A stretch of DNA of 64,000 nucleotides, taken from NCBI RefSeq assembly GCF_900110245.1, contig NZ_FOCZ01000004.1, positions 310,001 to 374,000 on the forward strand. The letters run 5' to 3'. Below are positions 47,454-56,713 of this stretch, piece after piece. The stretch comes from Niastella yeongjuensis (GTDB lineage Bacteria > Bacteroidota > Bacteroidia > Chitinophagales > Chitinophagaceae). The position numbers and the translations under genes are program-made. Numbering within the stretch: position 1 is the stretch's first letter; the number at the start of each line of letters is the position of its first letter. The notes below the pieces were generated by a model, which saw only the letters and a list, made by a program, of their open reading frames with translations, did not search any database and was not told where the DNA came from.

Positions 47454-49478
47454 TTACTTCCTCACCCACACCGTCATATCCGACTTACCACGATTGCCCC
47501 AGGCATAATAAGGGACCATGGTTATTTTTATCGGGGTCGATGTAGTGCGCACTGGTTTATATAAAGCATTCGACCAATCTTCTTTTGGCTCCAGCAAGGC
47601 TGTTCCCTGTAAGGTAGCGATCTTGCTTTTGCTGATGGTGGTGATCACAGGCTTAAGATCGTTCTTAAGCGGAATAGCAACATCAAACACGTTTGTTCCT
47701 TTGGGCAGGTCAGTCGATTCCAGGCAATAAACCACGGGACCACGTTTCACAGCCAGCTGGTTACGGGTTTCTTCCACCAGCGGATTACTTTCAATCAGTG
47801 TTACGGGCATGCTCAGATCCAGCTCTACTACATCACCAGCTTTCCAGGTACGATTGAGCTCGGCGTATTGTGCTGCTTTAGCAGAAGCGGTCACCGGTTT
47901 GCCATTTACGGTTAACCCTGCTTTATCACACCAACCGGGTATGCGCAGGAATAAAGAGAAAGATTTTGCCTCAGTTTTTGTAACTGTGAATTTAATATGA
48001 CCATCCCAGGGATAATTGCTTTGTTGCGTCATTTCCAGGGCAGCACCATCTTCCAGCTTTGTTGCTATTTTGTTGGCGCCATACAAATGCACCCACAAGC
48101 CTTTATCAGAAGTAGTGTAGGCATAATCGCTTACTTCCGCCATCGTACGCACGGTATTGGGCGGACAGCAATTCGATAATTTGATATAAGGAACACGTCC
48201 GGCTTCCTGCCAACGTAACGTATAAGGAAAATCTGCTGAGTGGCTCAGCGGATTGGTATAAAAGAAATCATTTCCATCGAGGCTGATGCCTGATAAAATA
48301 CCATTGTACAATTCCAGTTCCATTACATCGGCATACTTGGCGTCGCCCGATAACAACAGCATCCGCCAGTTCCATAACAGGTTGCCGATATTTGCGCAGG
48401 TTTCGTTATGTGCCGTAATATTGGGCAACTGGTAAGCCCGGCCATATGCCTGATGCGTTTTTTGAACAACCGGTGGTTTATAAGAGGTACCATAAGGAGA
48501 CACACCATCATATAAAGCGCCGCAACCGCCGGTAACGTACATTTTTTTATTTACCACATCATTCCAGATGCTGTTCAAACAAGTCATCAGCGAATCATCA
48601 CCGGTTTCAGCATACACATCCGCTACGCCCGCATACAAATAGTTGGCGCGAACCGCATGGCCCATCGCCTCCATCTGTTGACGGAAAGGAACGCGGTCCT
48701 GGTTGTCATCGGTACCTTCTTCTACCAGTCCACGAATATTGATGAGGTTGATAGCCAGTTGCAGGTATTTAGGATCTTTTGTTGTACGATACAGCTCCAC
48801 CACACCCATGTAATGCGAAGGGCAAATAGCATTGCGTGCGAGTTCAGGCGAAGCGCGTTTGTAAAAATTATCCAGGTAATCGGCTGCTTTGATCGCTACA
48901 TCCAGTAACGTTCTTTTACCGGTAACGCGGTAATGGATACAACCGGCGGTCATCAGGTGACCCAGGTTATAGGTTTCAAAATTCAACCGGTCTGCAAATG
49001 CCTTTTCTTTATTGGTTTGCTTACGTGCTTCGATCAATACAGGCGTATGAATATACCCATCGGCACGCTGACAGGCAGCAATGGTAGCAATGGCCGTATC
49101 GAGCATGGTCTCCAGGTGTTTGTCTTTGGTAACCGCATACAAACTGGTTACGCCCTCCAGCAACTTGTAAAAGTCACCATCATGGAACGGCGGCCCGCTG
49201 TGCGAACCGGTATCCTTACCAGCGGCAATTTCGAAGTTCTTATAGGCGTGGCTCACATTGGCATCGGTATAGGTGCGCCATAAATGCGGCACCATGGAAT
49301 CTTTACATACCTGCATGCGTTCGCCCCAAAAACCGCCAGTCCAAACCGTGGCCGACAGATCTACCGGTTGTAGTTTTACATGCGCACTCTTGCTGGTATT
49401 CACCAGGCTGTTGTTCTGACTGTACACACAATCTCCCGCTACCAACAGGACAAGGAAAAGATGAATACTTTTATACAT
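47454..49478 (-). CDS. GH127-type beta-L-arabinofuranosidase-family enzyme, secreted
   Basis: A 674-residue protein (DUF1680) with a signal peptide (ending VYSQ). The motif S-N-C-C-P-P-N-T-V-R-T (~420-430) carries the Cys nucleophile of GH127/GH146 retaining enzymes; E-T-C-A-N-I-G-N-L-L-W upstream supplies the Glu/Cys metal ligands. GH127 includes arabinofuranosidases and, in B. thetaiotaomicron's RG-II system, an aceric-acid hydrolase (as I recall). It is the last gene of the 47-64 kb operon, 30 bp from GH106. Confidence 0.88.
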   Translation of the reverse strand: MYKSIHLFLVLLVAGDCVYSQNNSLVNTSKSAHVKLQPVDLSATVWTGGFWGERMQVCKDSMVPHLWRTYTDANVSHAYKNFEIAAGKDTGSHSGPPFHDGDFYKLLEGVTSLYAVTKDKHLETMLDTAIATIAACQRADGYIHTPVLIEARKQTNKEKAFADRLNFETYNLGHLMTAGCIHYRVTGKRTLLDVAIKAADYLDNFYKRASPELARNAICPSHYMGVVELYRTTKDPKYLQLAINLINIRGLVEEGTDDNQDRVPFRQQMEAMGHAVRANYLYAGVADVYAETGDDSLMTCLNSIWNDVVNKKMYVTGGCGALYDGVSPYGTSYKPPVVQKTHQAYGRAYQLPNITAHNETCANIGNLLWNWRMLLLSGDAKYADVMELELYNGILSGISLDGNDFFYTNPLSHSADFPYTLRWQEAGRVPYIKLSNCCPPNTVRTMAEVSDYAYTTSDKGLWVHLYGANKIATKLEDGAALEMTQQSNYPWDGHIKFTVTKTEAKSFSLFLRIPGWCDKAGLTVNGKPVTASAKAAQYAELNRTWKAGDVVELDLSMPVTLIESNPLVEETRNQLAVKRGPVVYCLESTDLPKGTNVFDVAIPLKNDLKPVITTISKSKIATLQGTALLEPKEDWSNALYKPVRTTSTPIKITMVPYYAWGNRGKSDMTVWVRK

Positions 49479-49507
49479 AGCTTTTACAAAATTTTCAACG
49501 TTCTATA

Positions 49508-52500
49508 TTATTGTTCTACTTCCAAAGTTACCGGGCCTAACAAACCGGCTGGCAACAATGGTTTTTCTTTCGACCAGAAAGGTGCGTTCGTCCAGGTGAT
49601 GCGCTCTTTCTCCGGCAATAACTGATCCCCTTTTAACCGGTTGAACCAGGTATTGGTCACCTCAATTCTCAATTCATTTTTACCGGGGCGAATGGCGCTG
49701 GTAACATCAACCCGGTATGGCGGCGTCCACATTACGCCACAGGATTTTCCATTTACATATACTTCAGCGATATTGGCTACTTTGCCTGCATGTATAAAGA
49801 TCTTTGATCGGGCCGTCATTGAAGTGTTAAAATTGAGCGCATAGGTATAGGCAGCCGTTCCGGAATAATATTTTATAGCCGGATCATTTTCCGTTGACCA
49901 GTCTTTTAATTGACTGAACACAACAGGTTTTGCCGGACCGCCTTTTGTACTGTCAAACGTAACCGTCCAGGGCAGGTTGAGCGGACTCATTGCTGTTCCA
50001 ACGCCAATGAGATTGTAGTACGCTTTTGTCGTTGGTTTTCGTAACACCACAAATACACTTCCATTGGCGGGTAACATCAGCGGGAATGTGGTACGGCCGT
50101 TTTTAAAGCCATACAAATCGGATTTAGCGGTATCGCCAGTTACCGGGTCCCATATTTCAGGAATGCGGTCGGTTACCCGTAATGTTACTAATATCCGGCG
50201 TTCTTCATTGCGCTGGTTGCTGATAAAATACATATCATAACCATCGCCCGCTCTGTGCGTCCAGGCCATATCGCGAACAAATTGTCCGGAAGTATCCTGG
50301 AAGGTGATGTCTTTTTCCAGTCCAATAGGAGAAAATGAACCTTCCGTATAAGGTCCCTGCACTACAGTACCCTTCCCTACTTTCCATTGTTTCAATTTAC
50401 CAGCTGGTGCTTTTTTCCAGATGGTGGCAGCAATGGCTTTCACCTGTTTATCGGCAGCAGCAGCCTGTTCCAAACTATAGGATTGTTCAGGCGCATCGTT
50501 TACAATAATTGTGGCGCCTGCCTGTACCAGCTCTGCAATCTTTTTTATAACGGCCGGTGTCATACGCCTGGCAACCGGTGATAACGGATGTGGTTGCGGA
50601 AACACCAGCACTTTGTAACTGGCGCCGCCAGGGAATTCAACCCTTCCATTGCTCACCTTTGCCTGCAACAGCACATCGGGATTAAAACAATCATATTTGT
50701 ATCCATGTAATGGATCAATCCAGTTTTCGGGATCGGCCATATTAGCGGTGTGCGTTACGCCTTCGGGCATGGTACGCAAGGGATTACCGTCATTGGCTAA
50801 TCGTTTTTTCTCTGATTGAACAACAGAGTCGCCAAAAATGCCTGGCAGCGTATTTACCAGCCTATAGGGCAATACAGAACGGCGGGGAATTTCTTCACCG
50901 GTAAACACGGCTACATCTACCACCGGCTTACCTGTTTGCAGCAAAGCCTGGCAGCGTTGTGCATATTCCACCCATGCCTTACCCGGTTTCCACCAGGTTT
51001 GGTCCCGTTGAAAATACAACCCGATGCCGTTCAGCGTCATGCCCGGTTTGCGGTTGAGCCAGGGATTTTCCATGGACACATGATATACCAGTTTGTTTAT
51101 ACCCAGGGCATAATTCCTGTCACCCAGTGCTTTTAACATGCCGGGGTGTTCATCCCAGGCCAAACGCAATTCAGTAAACGCTTCGGCGCCTATTACCGGT
51201 TTGCCATAGATATGTGCGCCTGAAATGGCATCGAACATATCGTTTGGCTTATCGTGTGTTGGGCTCTTTAACCAAAACTCGCCCATGGGAAGATCGGCCT
51301 CTTTATAATGCAACAACCCGTCGCTGGTCATGGTGGGTGCAATGCTTTCCGCACTCATGATACAGCCTTTTTCATGCGCCAGGTTTTTCAACGTTACATA
51401 AAACACATCTCTTATAAGCTCTATAATAGTTTGGCGTACGTCATATAGAAAACGTTCCGAAACATCGGCGCTTTGCACGGGCACACCGGTCATGGTAAGG
51501 AGATAGGGTAAACAATCATACCCACGGCGCTTTTTAAATTCTTCTCTGAAAACCGGCGACCAGTTCTGGCTGCCACATTCCCAGCTATCGATATGGAATA
51601 GTTTCAATGCTTCTTTCGCTAAATCCGGTCCGGCCTGACGAATGGCTTCTGCAAACCAGCTGTTAAATTGCAGCTTTACTGCTTCGGGATTGAATTTATC
51701 GCACTCCAGTCCTTTCCCACCACCACCGGTTGCGTTTGTTTGTCCGGTTGAAGTATGGCCAATCCGCATGATGGTCCAGTTGCCTTCGGGCACGTCCCAG
51801 TTAAGATGGCCATCAGCTGTCATTTTGCTGGTGAGATCGATGATGCGGTTCAACGGTACACACAAAGAGTCGGGCACCTGTGCCGTAGTGGTACGGTCGC
51901 TTACGCGCCAGATAGCGCCGCTTTTTCCTTCATATTGATGAACCACCGGTTCGCCTGATAAATAAATACCAGTGACTTTTAACACCGGTTTCCATTTGGC
52001 GGGGTCCATGTCTTCCGATCCGGGCTCCAGTTCTTTTTTATCATATACAAACCGGAAATACTTAGCGGTAGTTGTTTTAATGGCATGGGTGATATCCAGG
52101 TCATAATCCTGCCAACCGCTGCGAGGTGCCTGTAACCGTTCAACGGGTTTGAAGGTTTTGCCATCATTACTCACCTGGATCAGTAACCGGCGGGAGGAAT
52201 AGTTATTACCACCTGTTTTTACTACAATAGCCCTACAGGTAAATGGCTTGTCGTAGGCGTACTGGATCCAGCAGGCGCTGTCGCTTTTAAAACTTTGGCG
52301 GCCGCCTTTCTCCGTCAGGAATTGGGGCGAAACACCCGCCACACTGCTGGTTACCACCGGTACCATGGCGGTATCTGCAATGCTTTTTTTGATCATCGTG
52401 GGATAAGCAAATACCGCGATGTCTTTATAATAATTTTCTTTTGTTTCAGGTTGTGGCAGTACCCGGTTAAAGGCTTGTTTGCCGGAAACGTAGGTTCTTG

Positions 52501-52966
52501 AGCTTACCACCCGCTGCATAGAAAGCTCGGGTTTTATCCAGGGACCACCGGCCAGTGCAAAACCATCACTTACGTGCATCCCCAGTTGAAAATGCAGCCG
52601 TTTGGCTTCCTGCATGGCAAACTTTACCAATTCCCACCAATGAGGTGATAACTGTTGCGCTGCCGGGCTGAACAGGGGAACACTATCAGCACCTTTGATG
52701 AACATCATATAGGCGCCGCCCAATCCTGCCGATTTCATGGCTTCCAGATCGGCCGTTATTCCCTCTTTTGAAGCCGCAGCCTGCATCCAGTACCAGAAGA
52801 CCCAGGGCTTTGCCTGCTCTGGCGGATGCCGGAACAAGTCATCTAATGAGGTATCGGTTAGCGGAGCATTGTTTCCTATCGAACCTACATCCGGGAAATT
52901 CCGGGCCTGCGGAAAAAGGAACAGCACCGCTAAACAACAAGCTAATATTATACTATGTTTCTTCAT
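49508..52966 (-). CDS. GH106-type alpha-L-rhamnosidase, secreted
   Basis: A 1152-residue protein with signal peptide (MKKHSIILACCLAVLFLFPQ). GH106-like opening F-R-H-P-P-E-Q-A-K-P-W-V-F-W-Y-W, then G-L-G-G-A-Y-M-M-F; TIM-barrel segment H-I-D-S-W-E-C-G-S-Q-N-W-S-P-V-F (~460) with a candidate Glu; C-terminal GH2-like sugar-binding beta domain (L-R-I-E-V-T-N-T-W-F-N-R-L). Family enzymes release L-rhamnose from rhamnogalacturonans. It lies between the BASS transporter and GH127 genes; the 101-bp gap to the transporter contains loose AGTTTAAAG heptads (~53025-53060). Confidence 0.87.
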   Translation of the reverse strand: MKKHSIILACCLAVLFLFPQARNFPDVGSIGNNAPLTDTSLDDLFRHPPEQAKPWVFWYWMQAAASKEGITADLEAMKSAGLGGAYMMFIKGADSVPLFSPAAQQLSPHWWELVKFAMQEAKRLHFQLGMHVSDGFALAGGPWIKPELSMQRVVSSRTYVSGKQAFNRVLPQPETKENYYKDIAVFAYPTMIKKSIADTAMVPVVTSSVAGVSPQFLTEKGGRQSFKSDSACWIQYAYDKPFTCRAIVVKTGGNNYSSRRLLIQVSNDGKTFKPVERLQAPRSGWQDYDLDITHAIKTTTAKYFRFVYDKKELEPGSEDMDPAKWKPVLKVTGIYLSGEPVVHQYEGKSGAIWRVSDRTTTAQVPDSLCVPLNRIIDLTSKMTADGHLNWDVPEGNWTIMRIGHTSTGQTNATGGGGKGLECDKFNPEAVKLQFNSWFAEAIRQAGPDLAKEALKLFHIDSWECGSQNWSPVFREEFKKRRGYDCLPYLLTMTGVPVQSADVSERFLYDVRQTIIELIRDVFYVTLKNLAHEKGCIMSAESIAPTMTSDGLLHYKEADLPMGEFWLKSPTHDKPNDMFDAISGAHIYGKPVIGAEAFTELRLAWDEHPGMLKALGDRNYALGINKLVYHVSMENPWLNRKPGMTLNGIGLYFQRDQTWWKPGKAWVEYAQRCQALLQTGKPVVDVAVFTGEEIPRRSVLPYRLVNTLPGIFGDSVVQSEKKRLANDGNPLRTMPEGVTHTANMADPENWIDPLHGYKYDCFNPDVLLQAKVSNGRVEFPGGASYKVLVFPQPHPLSPVARRMTPAVIKKIAELVQAGATIIVNDAPEQSYSLEQAAAADKQVKAIAATIWKKAPAGKLKQWKVGKGTVVQGPYTEGSFSPIGLEKDITFQDTSGQFVRDMAWTHRAGDGYDMYFISNQRNEERRILVTLRVTDRIPEIWDPVTGDTAKSDLYGFKNGRTTFPLMLPANGSVFVVLRKPTTKAYYNLIGVGTAMSPLNLPWTVTFDSTKGGPAKPVVFSQLKDWSTENDPAIKYYSGTAAYTYALNFNTSMTARSKIFIHAGKVANIAEVYVNGKSCGVMWTPPYRVDVTSAIRPGKNELRIEVTNTWFNRLKGDQLLPEKERITWTNAPFWSKEKPLLPAGLLGPVTLEVEQ

Positions 52967-53067
52967 TTCTTAATGATGGAGCGTGAAACGGCCATTGCAA
53001 TCGGCAACTCGAAACCTGGAACTGATAGTTTAAAGTTAATAGTTCAAAGTTTAAAGAGAAGAGGTTG

Positions 53068-54372
53068 TTAGGCTTTAACCGGCCTTTTTTTCCAGTAATT
53101 AGCCAGTATAGAACCGGCCACATTCATCCACGGACTAAACACGGCAGCCGGTAAGCCCAGCGTGCCCAGCTTGCCCATGCTGGCGGCAATACCGGAAGCC
53201 ATACCCGCATTTTGCAGACCCACTTCAAAGGCTACGGTGCGGGCCGAGTTTTTATCCAACTTGAATAAACGGCCTAACCAGTATCCAAAGAAGAAACCGG
53301 CCGCATTGTGGATCACGGAGCACAGGAACAACAAAAAGCCAGTCTTTAATAAATTGTCATGTCCGGCAGCGGTAGTAACCGTGGTAAAATAAATGATGCC
53401 GAACATGGAGAAATAAGGCATTACGGAATCAAGCTTTGTAACAACACGCGCCAGCTGGTGATACAAAACACCGGCCACTACAGCGCTCAACAAAAAGCCA
53501 AATATTTCTATGGATTGCAGCATCGATTCATTCGTGGTGTGGGCAGACAAATAATCCCACCAACCCAGCGGCAGGGCTATCAGCCAGCAGGCTGCTATTA
53601 TAAATAAAACAGTTACCACCCGAATGCCTTTGGGCGATGCTGTTTTTAAAAAATCGTGTAACAGGGCGGCGCCAATGGGAACGATCACGATCTTGATGAT
53701 CTCCATCATCATATTGATCACTTTTACCTGCACCAGCGTACCCGCCAGTAATTTCATCAATAAAGGCGTAAAGAAAGGGGCGGCCATGGTGGCCATAGCG
53801 GTAACCACAACAGACAACATCAGATTGGCCTTTGCCAGATACACCATTACGTTAGAGGCCAGGCCACTGGAGGTGGAACCTATTAAAATGATACCGGCGG
53901 CAATCTCCGGTTCAAAATGAAATACTTTTGTAAGCATCAATCCCATCAGGGGCATAATGGAAAAATGGCACATGAGGCCAATCACCACTCCCCGGCCGGT
54001 TTTACCAACACTGGTAAAATCTTCCAGTTTCATTTGAATGCCCATGCCAAACATCACCAGCTGAATGATGATCAACATCAGCCACTTGTTCCGCAAATCG
54101 ATCTGTCCTACGTGGAATGGGCCCCAGTTTATTTTCAAATAGGTAAAAGCAAGCGGATACATCATGCCGGCAACCACAGCCGCAATGATCCAGGCAGTGT
54201 ACCTATATCCCTTTAATGCAGGAATAGCGCCTAACCCCAGCGCGGTGCATACAGCCGTAATAACCGCTGCCGGTTTGTACACCGATTCCTGCTGCATAAA
54301 AACACCGATCAGTAAGACTACTAAACCAACGAGACCAGTTATCAGGCATGTTACCAGTGAGATTCTCTTCAT
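53068..54372 (-). CDS. Bile acid:sodium symporter (BASS)-family transporter
   Basis: A 434-residue membrane protein with ~12 hydrophobic helices, longer than typical BASS (~320). Core motifs N-K-W-L-M-L-I-I-I-Q-L-V-M-F-G-M-G-I-Q-M, G-S-T-S-S-G-L-A-S-N-V-M and E-V-G-L-Q-N-A-G-M-A are the Na+-site features of BASS/panS-type carriers. They move organic anions with sodium. In this operon it would import an acidic sugar or its lactone. The two extra N-terminal helices are unusual. The usual BASS role (bile salts) is not implied. Confidence 0.82.
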   Translation of the reverse strand: MKRISLVTCLITGLVGLVVLLIGVFMQQESVYKPAAVITAVCTALGLGAIPALKGYRYTAWIIAAVVAGMMYPLAFTYLKINWGPFHVGQIDLRNKWLMLIIIQLVMFGMGIQMKLEDFTSVGKTGRGVVIGLMCHFSIMPLMGLMLTKVFHFEPEIAAGIILIGSTSSGLASNVMVYLAKANLMLSVVVTAMATMAAPFFTPLLMKLLAGTLVQVKVINMMMEIIKIVIVPIGAALLHDFLKTASPKGIRVVTVLFIIAACWLIALPLGWWDYLSAHTTNESMLQSIEIFGFLLSAVVAGVLYHQLARVVTKLDSVMPYFSMFGIIYFTTVTTAAGHDNLLKTGFLLFLCSVIHNAAGFFFGYWLGRLFKLDKNSARTVAFEVGLQNAGMASGIAASMGKLGTLGLPAAVFSPWMNVAGSILANYWKKRPVKA

Positions 54373-54395
54373 ATGGATTTTTCGAAAGAATTGCA

Positions 54396-54471
54396 GTTCC
54401 GGGTTTCAAGTTCCAGGTTACAAGGCCTCATTAAATGAATACCCCTGAAACCTGCAACTTGTAACCTGTAA
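54396..54471. repeat. Inverted pair of heptamer arrays
   Basis: Four units GTTCCGG, GTTTCAA, GTTCCAG, GTTACAA (54396-54423) and four units CCTGAAA, CCTGCAA, CTTGTAA, CCTGTAA (54444-54471) in opposite polarity; AGGTTACAAG and CTTGTAACCT pair exactly. Between the racemase-like and BASS genes, inside the operon. A small TCATTAAATGA palindrome sits between the arms. Confidence 0.82.
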
Positions 54472-54506
54472 CTACTATTGATGAACTAAAAGGCCGTTCT
54501 TAAAAC

Positions 54507-55175
54507 TTAAGCCTGTTTAAGAAGCGATGCGATATGTTGTACAGCAATTCCCGGACTGGCCAGAATAGGCACTTTTTTGTCTTCAGGCGCCAGGGCATCT
54601 GCCACACGGGCCATAGAAGCCTGAGCCAATACGATCACATCCACTTTGGTTGATAATTCGCGCAATGCTTTTCCAACCATGTCATCGTGTTTAGCGCCAT
54701 CGCCGCTCATCAATGCGTCAAAAGCGCCTTCGCACAACACCGCCTGCAATTCTATCTCCTTGCCTGCTACTGCCGCTCTGCGTTTTACCAGGTCGCTGGT
54801 GGGGCCCAATGTGGTTGACAAGGTAGCGATCACCCCAATGCGTTTGCCGGTGCGTACTGCCTGATCGGCCATTGGCTGATCAACGCGCAATACCGGTACA
54901 TTGGTTAAATCAGCAGCGGCTTCCACAGCAGCGCCAATAGAAGAACAGGTTACCAGAATAAAATCGGCGCCTGCAGCTTCTGCTGACCCTACATAGTTTA
55001 CTACCCGGCGTGCGGTTGAGGGCGTTAACTCACCACAAGCGATGGTATTCTTGATAAGGCTGTCATCGACAATATTGAACACCTTTACCTGTGGCAAATA
55101 TTCGCTTACTAATTGCTGGAACATAGGTACCAATGTGGCTGAGGTATGAATAAGCCCTAATGTTTTTTGTTGCAT
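54507..55175 (-). CDS. Asp/Glu/hydantoin racemase-family protein
   Basis: A 222-residue protein with the twin-cysteine racemase fold: V-T-C-S-S-I-G-A-A-V-E (Cys ~77) and V-L-C-E-G-A-F-D-A-L (Cys ~155), plus G-V-I-A-T-L-S-T-T-L. Both catalytic cysteines are present, so it should be active. No amino-acid gene is beside it; between an acid-sugar kinase and an anion symporter, it may instead epimerise or decarboxylate a hydroxy-acid (arylmalonate decarboxylases and maleate isomerases belong to this superfamily). Exact reaction unknown. Confidence 0.75.
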   Translation of the reverse strand: MQQKTLGLIHTSATLVPMFQQLVSEYLPQVKVFNIVDDSLIKNTIACGELTPSTARRVVNYVGSAEAAGADFILVTCSSIGAAVEAAADLTNVPVLRVDQPMADQAVRTGKRIGVIATLSTTLGPTSDLVKRRAAVAGKEIELQAVLCEGAFDALMSGDGAKHDDMVGKALRELSTKVDVIVLAQASMARVADALAPEDKKVPILASPGIAVQHIASLLKQA

Positions 55176-55207
55176 GTTGTATGATATTTTCTTCTGTTAT
55201 AGTCTGA

Positions 55208-56539
55208 TTAATTCAAATTACCCTGCATCAACACTTCAAAATAGTCTTCACCGCCAACCTGTCCGCCCTTGAAGTTCACTTCCATTCCATCGATGGGTGA
55301 AACGGGTGCTGTTGCTTTACACAAAGGTGCTCCGGGCACCAGGGCCGCGATCATTTCAACCGCTTCTATCCCCATGGCGCGGGCCGCATAACTGCTGGTA
55401 TCACCTCCGGCAATCACGATCCTTTGTAAAGAAGTTTTACTTGCCGCATCCCGGGCAATTGATCCCAATGCAGTGCCCAATTGTGCTGCAGGTAAGTTTA
55501 TTGTTTGTTGCTGTCCGGACCCGCCAGTGCTTATAATTACATGTTTCCCTTGCTGCAGGTGATCAACGGCTTTGCTGATCGCGGCATGAATGGATTGTTG
55601 ATCGTTGTTGCATATAGCGGGTGCATCCAATACAATCTCTTCAAACCCTTTTGATTTGGCGTAATTGATCTGTCCGGCCGTTACAGGCGAACAACTGCCT
55701 ACAATCACCAGTAAAGGCACTGCTTTACCGGGATGCGCCCAGGATGGTTTTGGGTTCAGTTGATTGGTGAAATTCCAGTGCTGGCCCAACGCCATTTCAA
55801 TACCGGATGAACCTACAGAGAACAGGGTCCCTGAATTGGCCTGCGCATCGATTAACTCACCGATGGGCATTAATTGCTCCTGGTACAACGCATCGAACAA
55901 GGCTACCTCGAATCCCTGCTGTATCACCTGGTCCCAGGCATTTGCCAGCGATCCGTTCGATACCTGCAGAATGTCTATCAACCCTGTTTTCTTCGTCGTT
56001 TGTTTTTCCAGGTGCAACCGCAGGTCGCTTTCATCGGCCGGTGTTACCGGGTGTTTGCTCATGGAAGGATGCCGGTCTAACCGGTATATTTTTCCATTGC
56101 TGCCGATCCCCATGCGGGCAAACAGGTTGCCGAACATACAGTAACGGCCCAGTACAGGTGCTGCAACCAGTAAGGGCACACATTTGTTTTTGAAAACAGC
56201 CATTCCGGTATCGATCGCTTTTCCTATGCTTCCTATCGTGGGAGAAGAATCAAAGGTGGAGCAAACTTTATAATGCACATGCCGCGCGCCGGTTTGCCGT
56301 AACTTTTCAAAAGCAGGCAACAGCGTTTGTTCCATTTCTGCCGGCGCCATGGCCCGGGTTTTACCGGCTACACCAAATGCATTAAGACCCGGATACTTTT
56401 TTAATTGTTCCGCAGTAGGCGGCTCAATAAATAAAGCGGTCTTAGCACCGGCCCTGGCCAGAAATTCCAGTGCATCGGTAGAACCGGTAAAGTCGTCACC
56501 GTAGAATGCCAGTAATATATTCTTGCTTTTTGAATCCAT
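55208..56539 (-). CDS. Four-carbon/acid-sugar kinase family (DUF1537, OtnK/OiaK-like)
   Basis: A 443-residue kinase. The N-domain opens with F-Y-G-D-D-F-T-G-S-T-D-A (substrate-binding D-D-x-x-G), while the C-domain has V-V-I-type I-S-T-G-G-S-G and I-V-I-A-G-G-D-T-S-S-Y-A-A-R-A-M-G, then P-G-A-P-L, the nucleotide-binding set of DUF1537. Family members phosphorylate 4-carbon acids or 3-oxo-isoapionate. Adjacent to the RuBisCO-like gene (174 bp) it most likely makes the phosphorylated substrate for it. Confidence 0.9.
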   Translation of the reverse strand: MDSKSKNILLAFYGDDFTGSTDALEFLARAGAKTALFIEPPTAEQLKKYPGLNAFGVAGKTRAMAPAEMEQTLLPAFEKLRQTGARHVHYKVCSTFDSSPTIGSIGKAIDTGMAVFKNKCVPLLVAAPVLGRYCMFGNLFARMGIGSNGKIYRLDRHPSMSKHPVTPADESDLRLHLEKQTTKKTGLIDILQVSNGSLANAWDQVIQQGFEVALFDALYQEQLMPIGELIDAQANSGTLFSVGSSGIEMALGQHWNFTNQLNPKPSWAHPGKAVPLLVIVGSCSPVTAGQINYAKSKGFEEIVLDAPAICNNDQQSIHAAISKAVDHLQQGKHVIISTGGSGQQQTINLPAAQLGTALGSIARDAASKTSLQRIVIAGGDTSSYAARAMGIEAVEMIAALVPGAPLCKATAPVSPIDGMEVNFKGGQVGGEDYFEVLMQGNLN

Positions 56540-56556
56540 TGTTTATTTCGTAATTG

Positions 56557-56694
56557 TGAGTAGTGAGTAGTCAGTAGTGAGTGGGCTCAAAATAGTTGTG
56601 ATTTCTGAATAATAGCGAGCCAACACACCACTCACTTGTCAACTTGTTAACTTATTAACTTGTTAATTTGTTAACCTGTTAACCTGTTAACACA
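56557..56694. repeat. Heptamer and octamer arrays between RLP and kinase genes
   Basis: Four heptads TGAGTAG, TGAGTAG, TCAGTAG, TGAGTGG (56557-56584) next to the kinase start, and seven octads TCAACTTG, TTAACTTA, TTAACTTG, TTAATTTG, TTAACCTG, TTAACCTG, TTAACACA (56639-56694) next to the RLP stop (56714). The 174-bp spacer is nearly all repeat. Confidence 0.85.
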
Positions 56695-56713
56695 TCAACC
56701 CTATCAACTTCCC

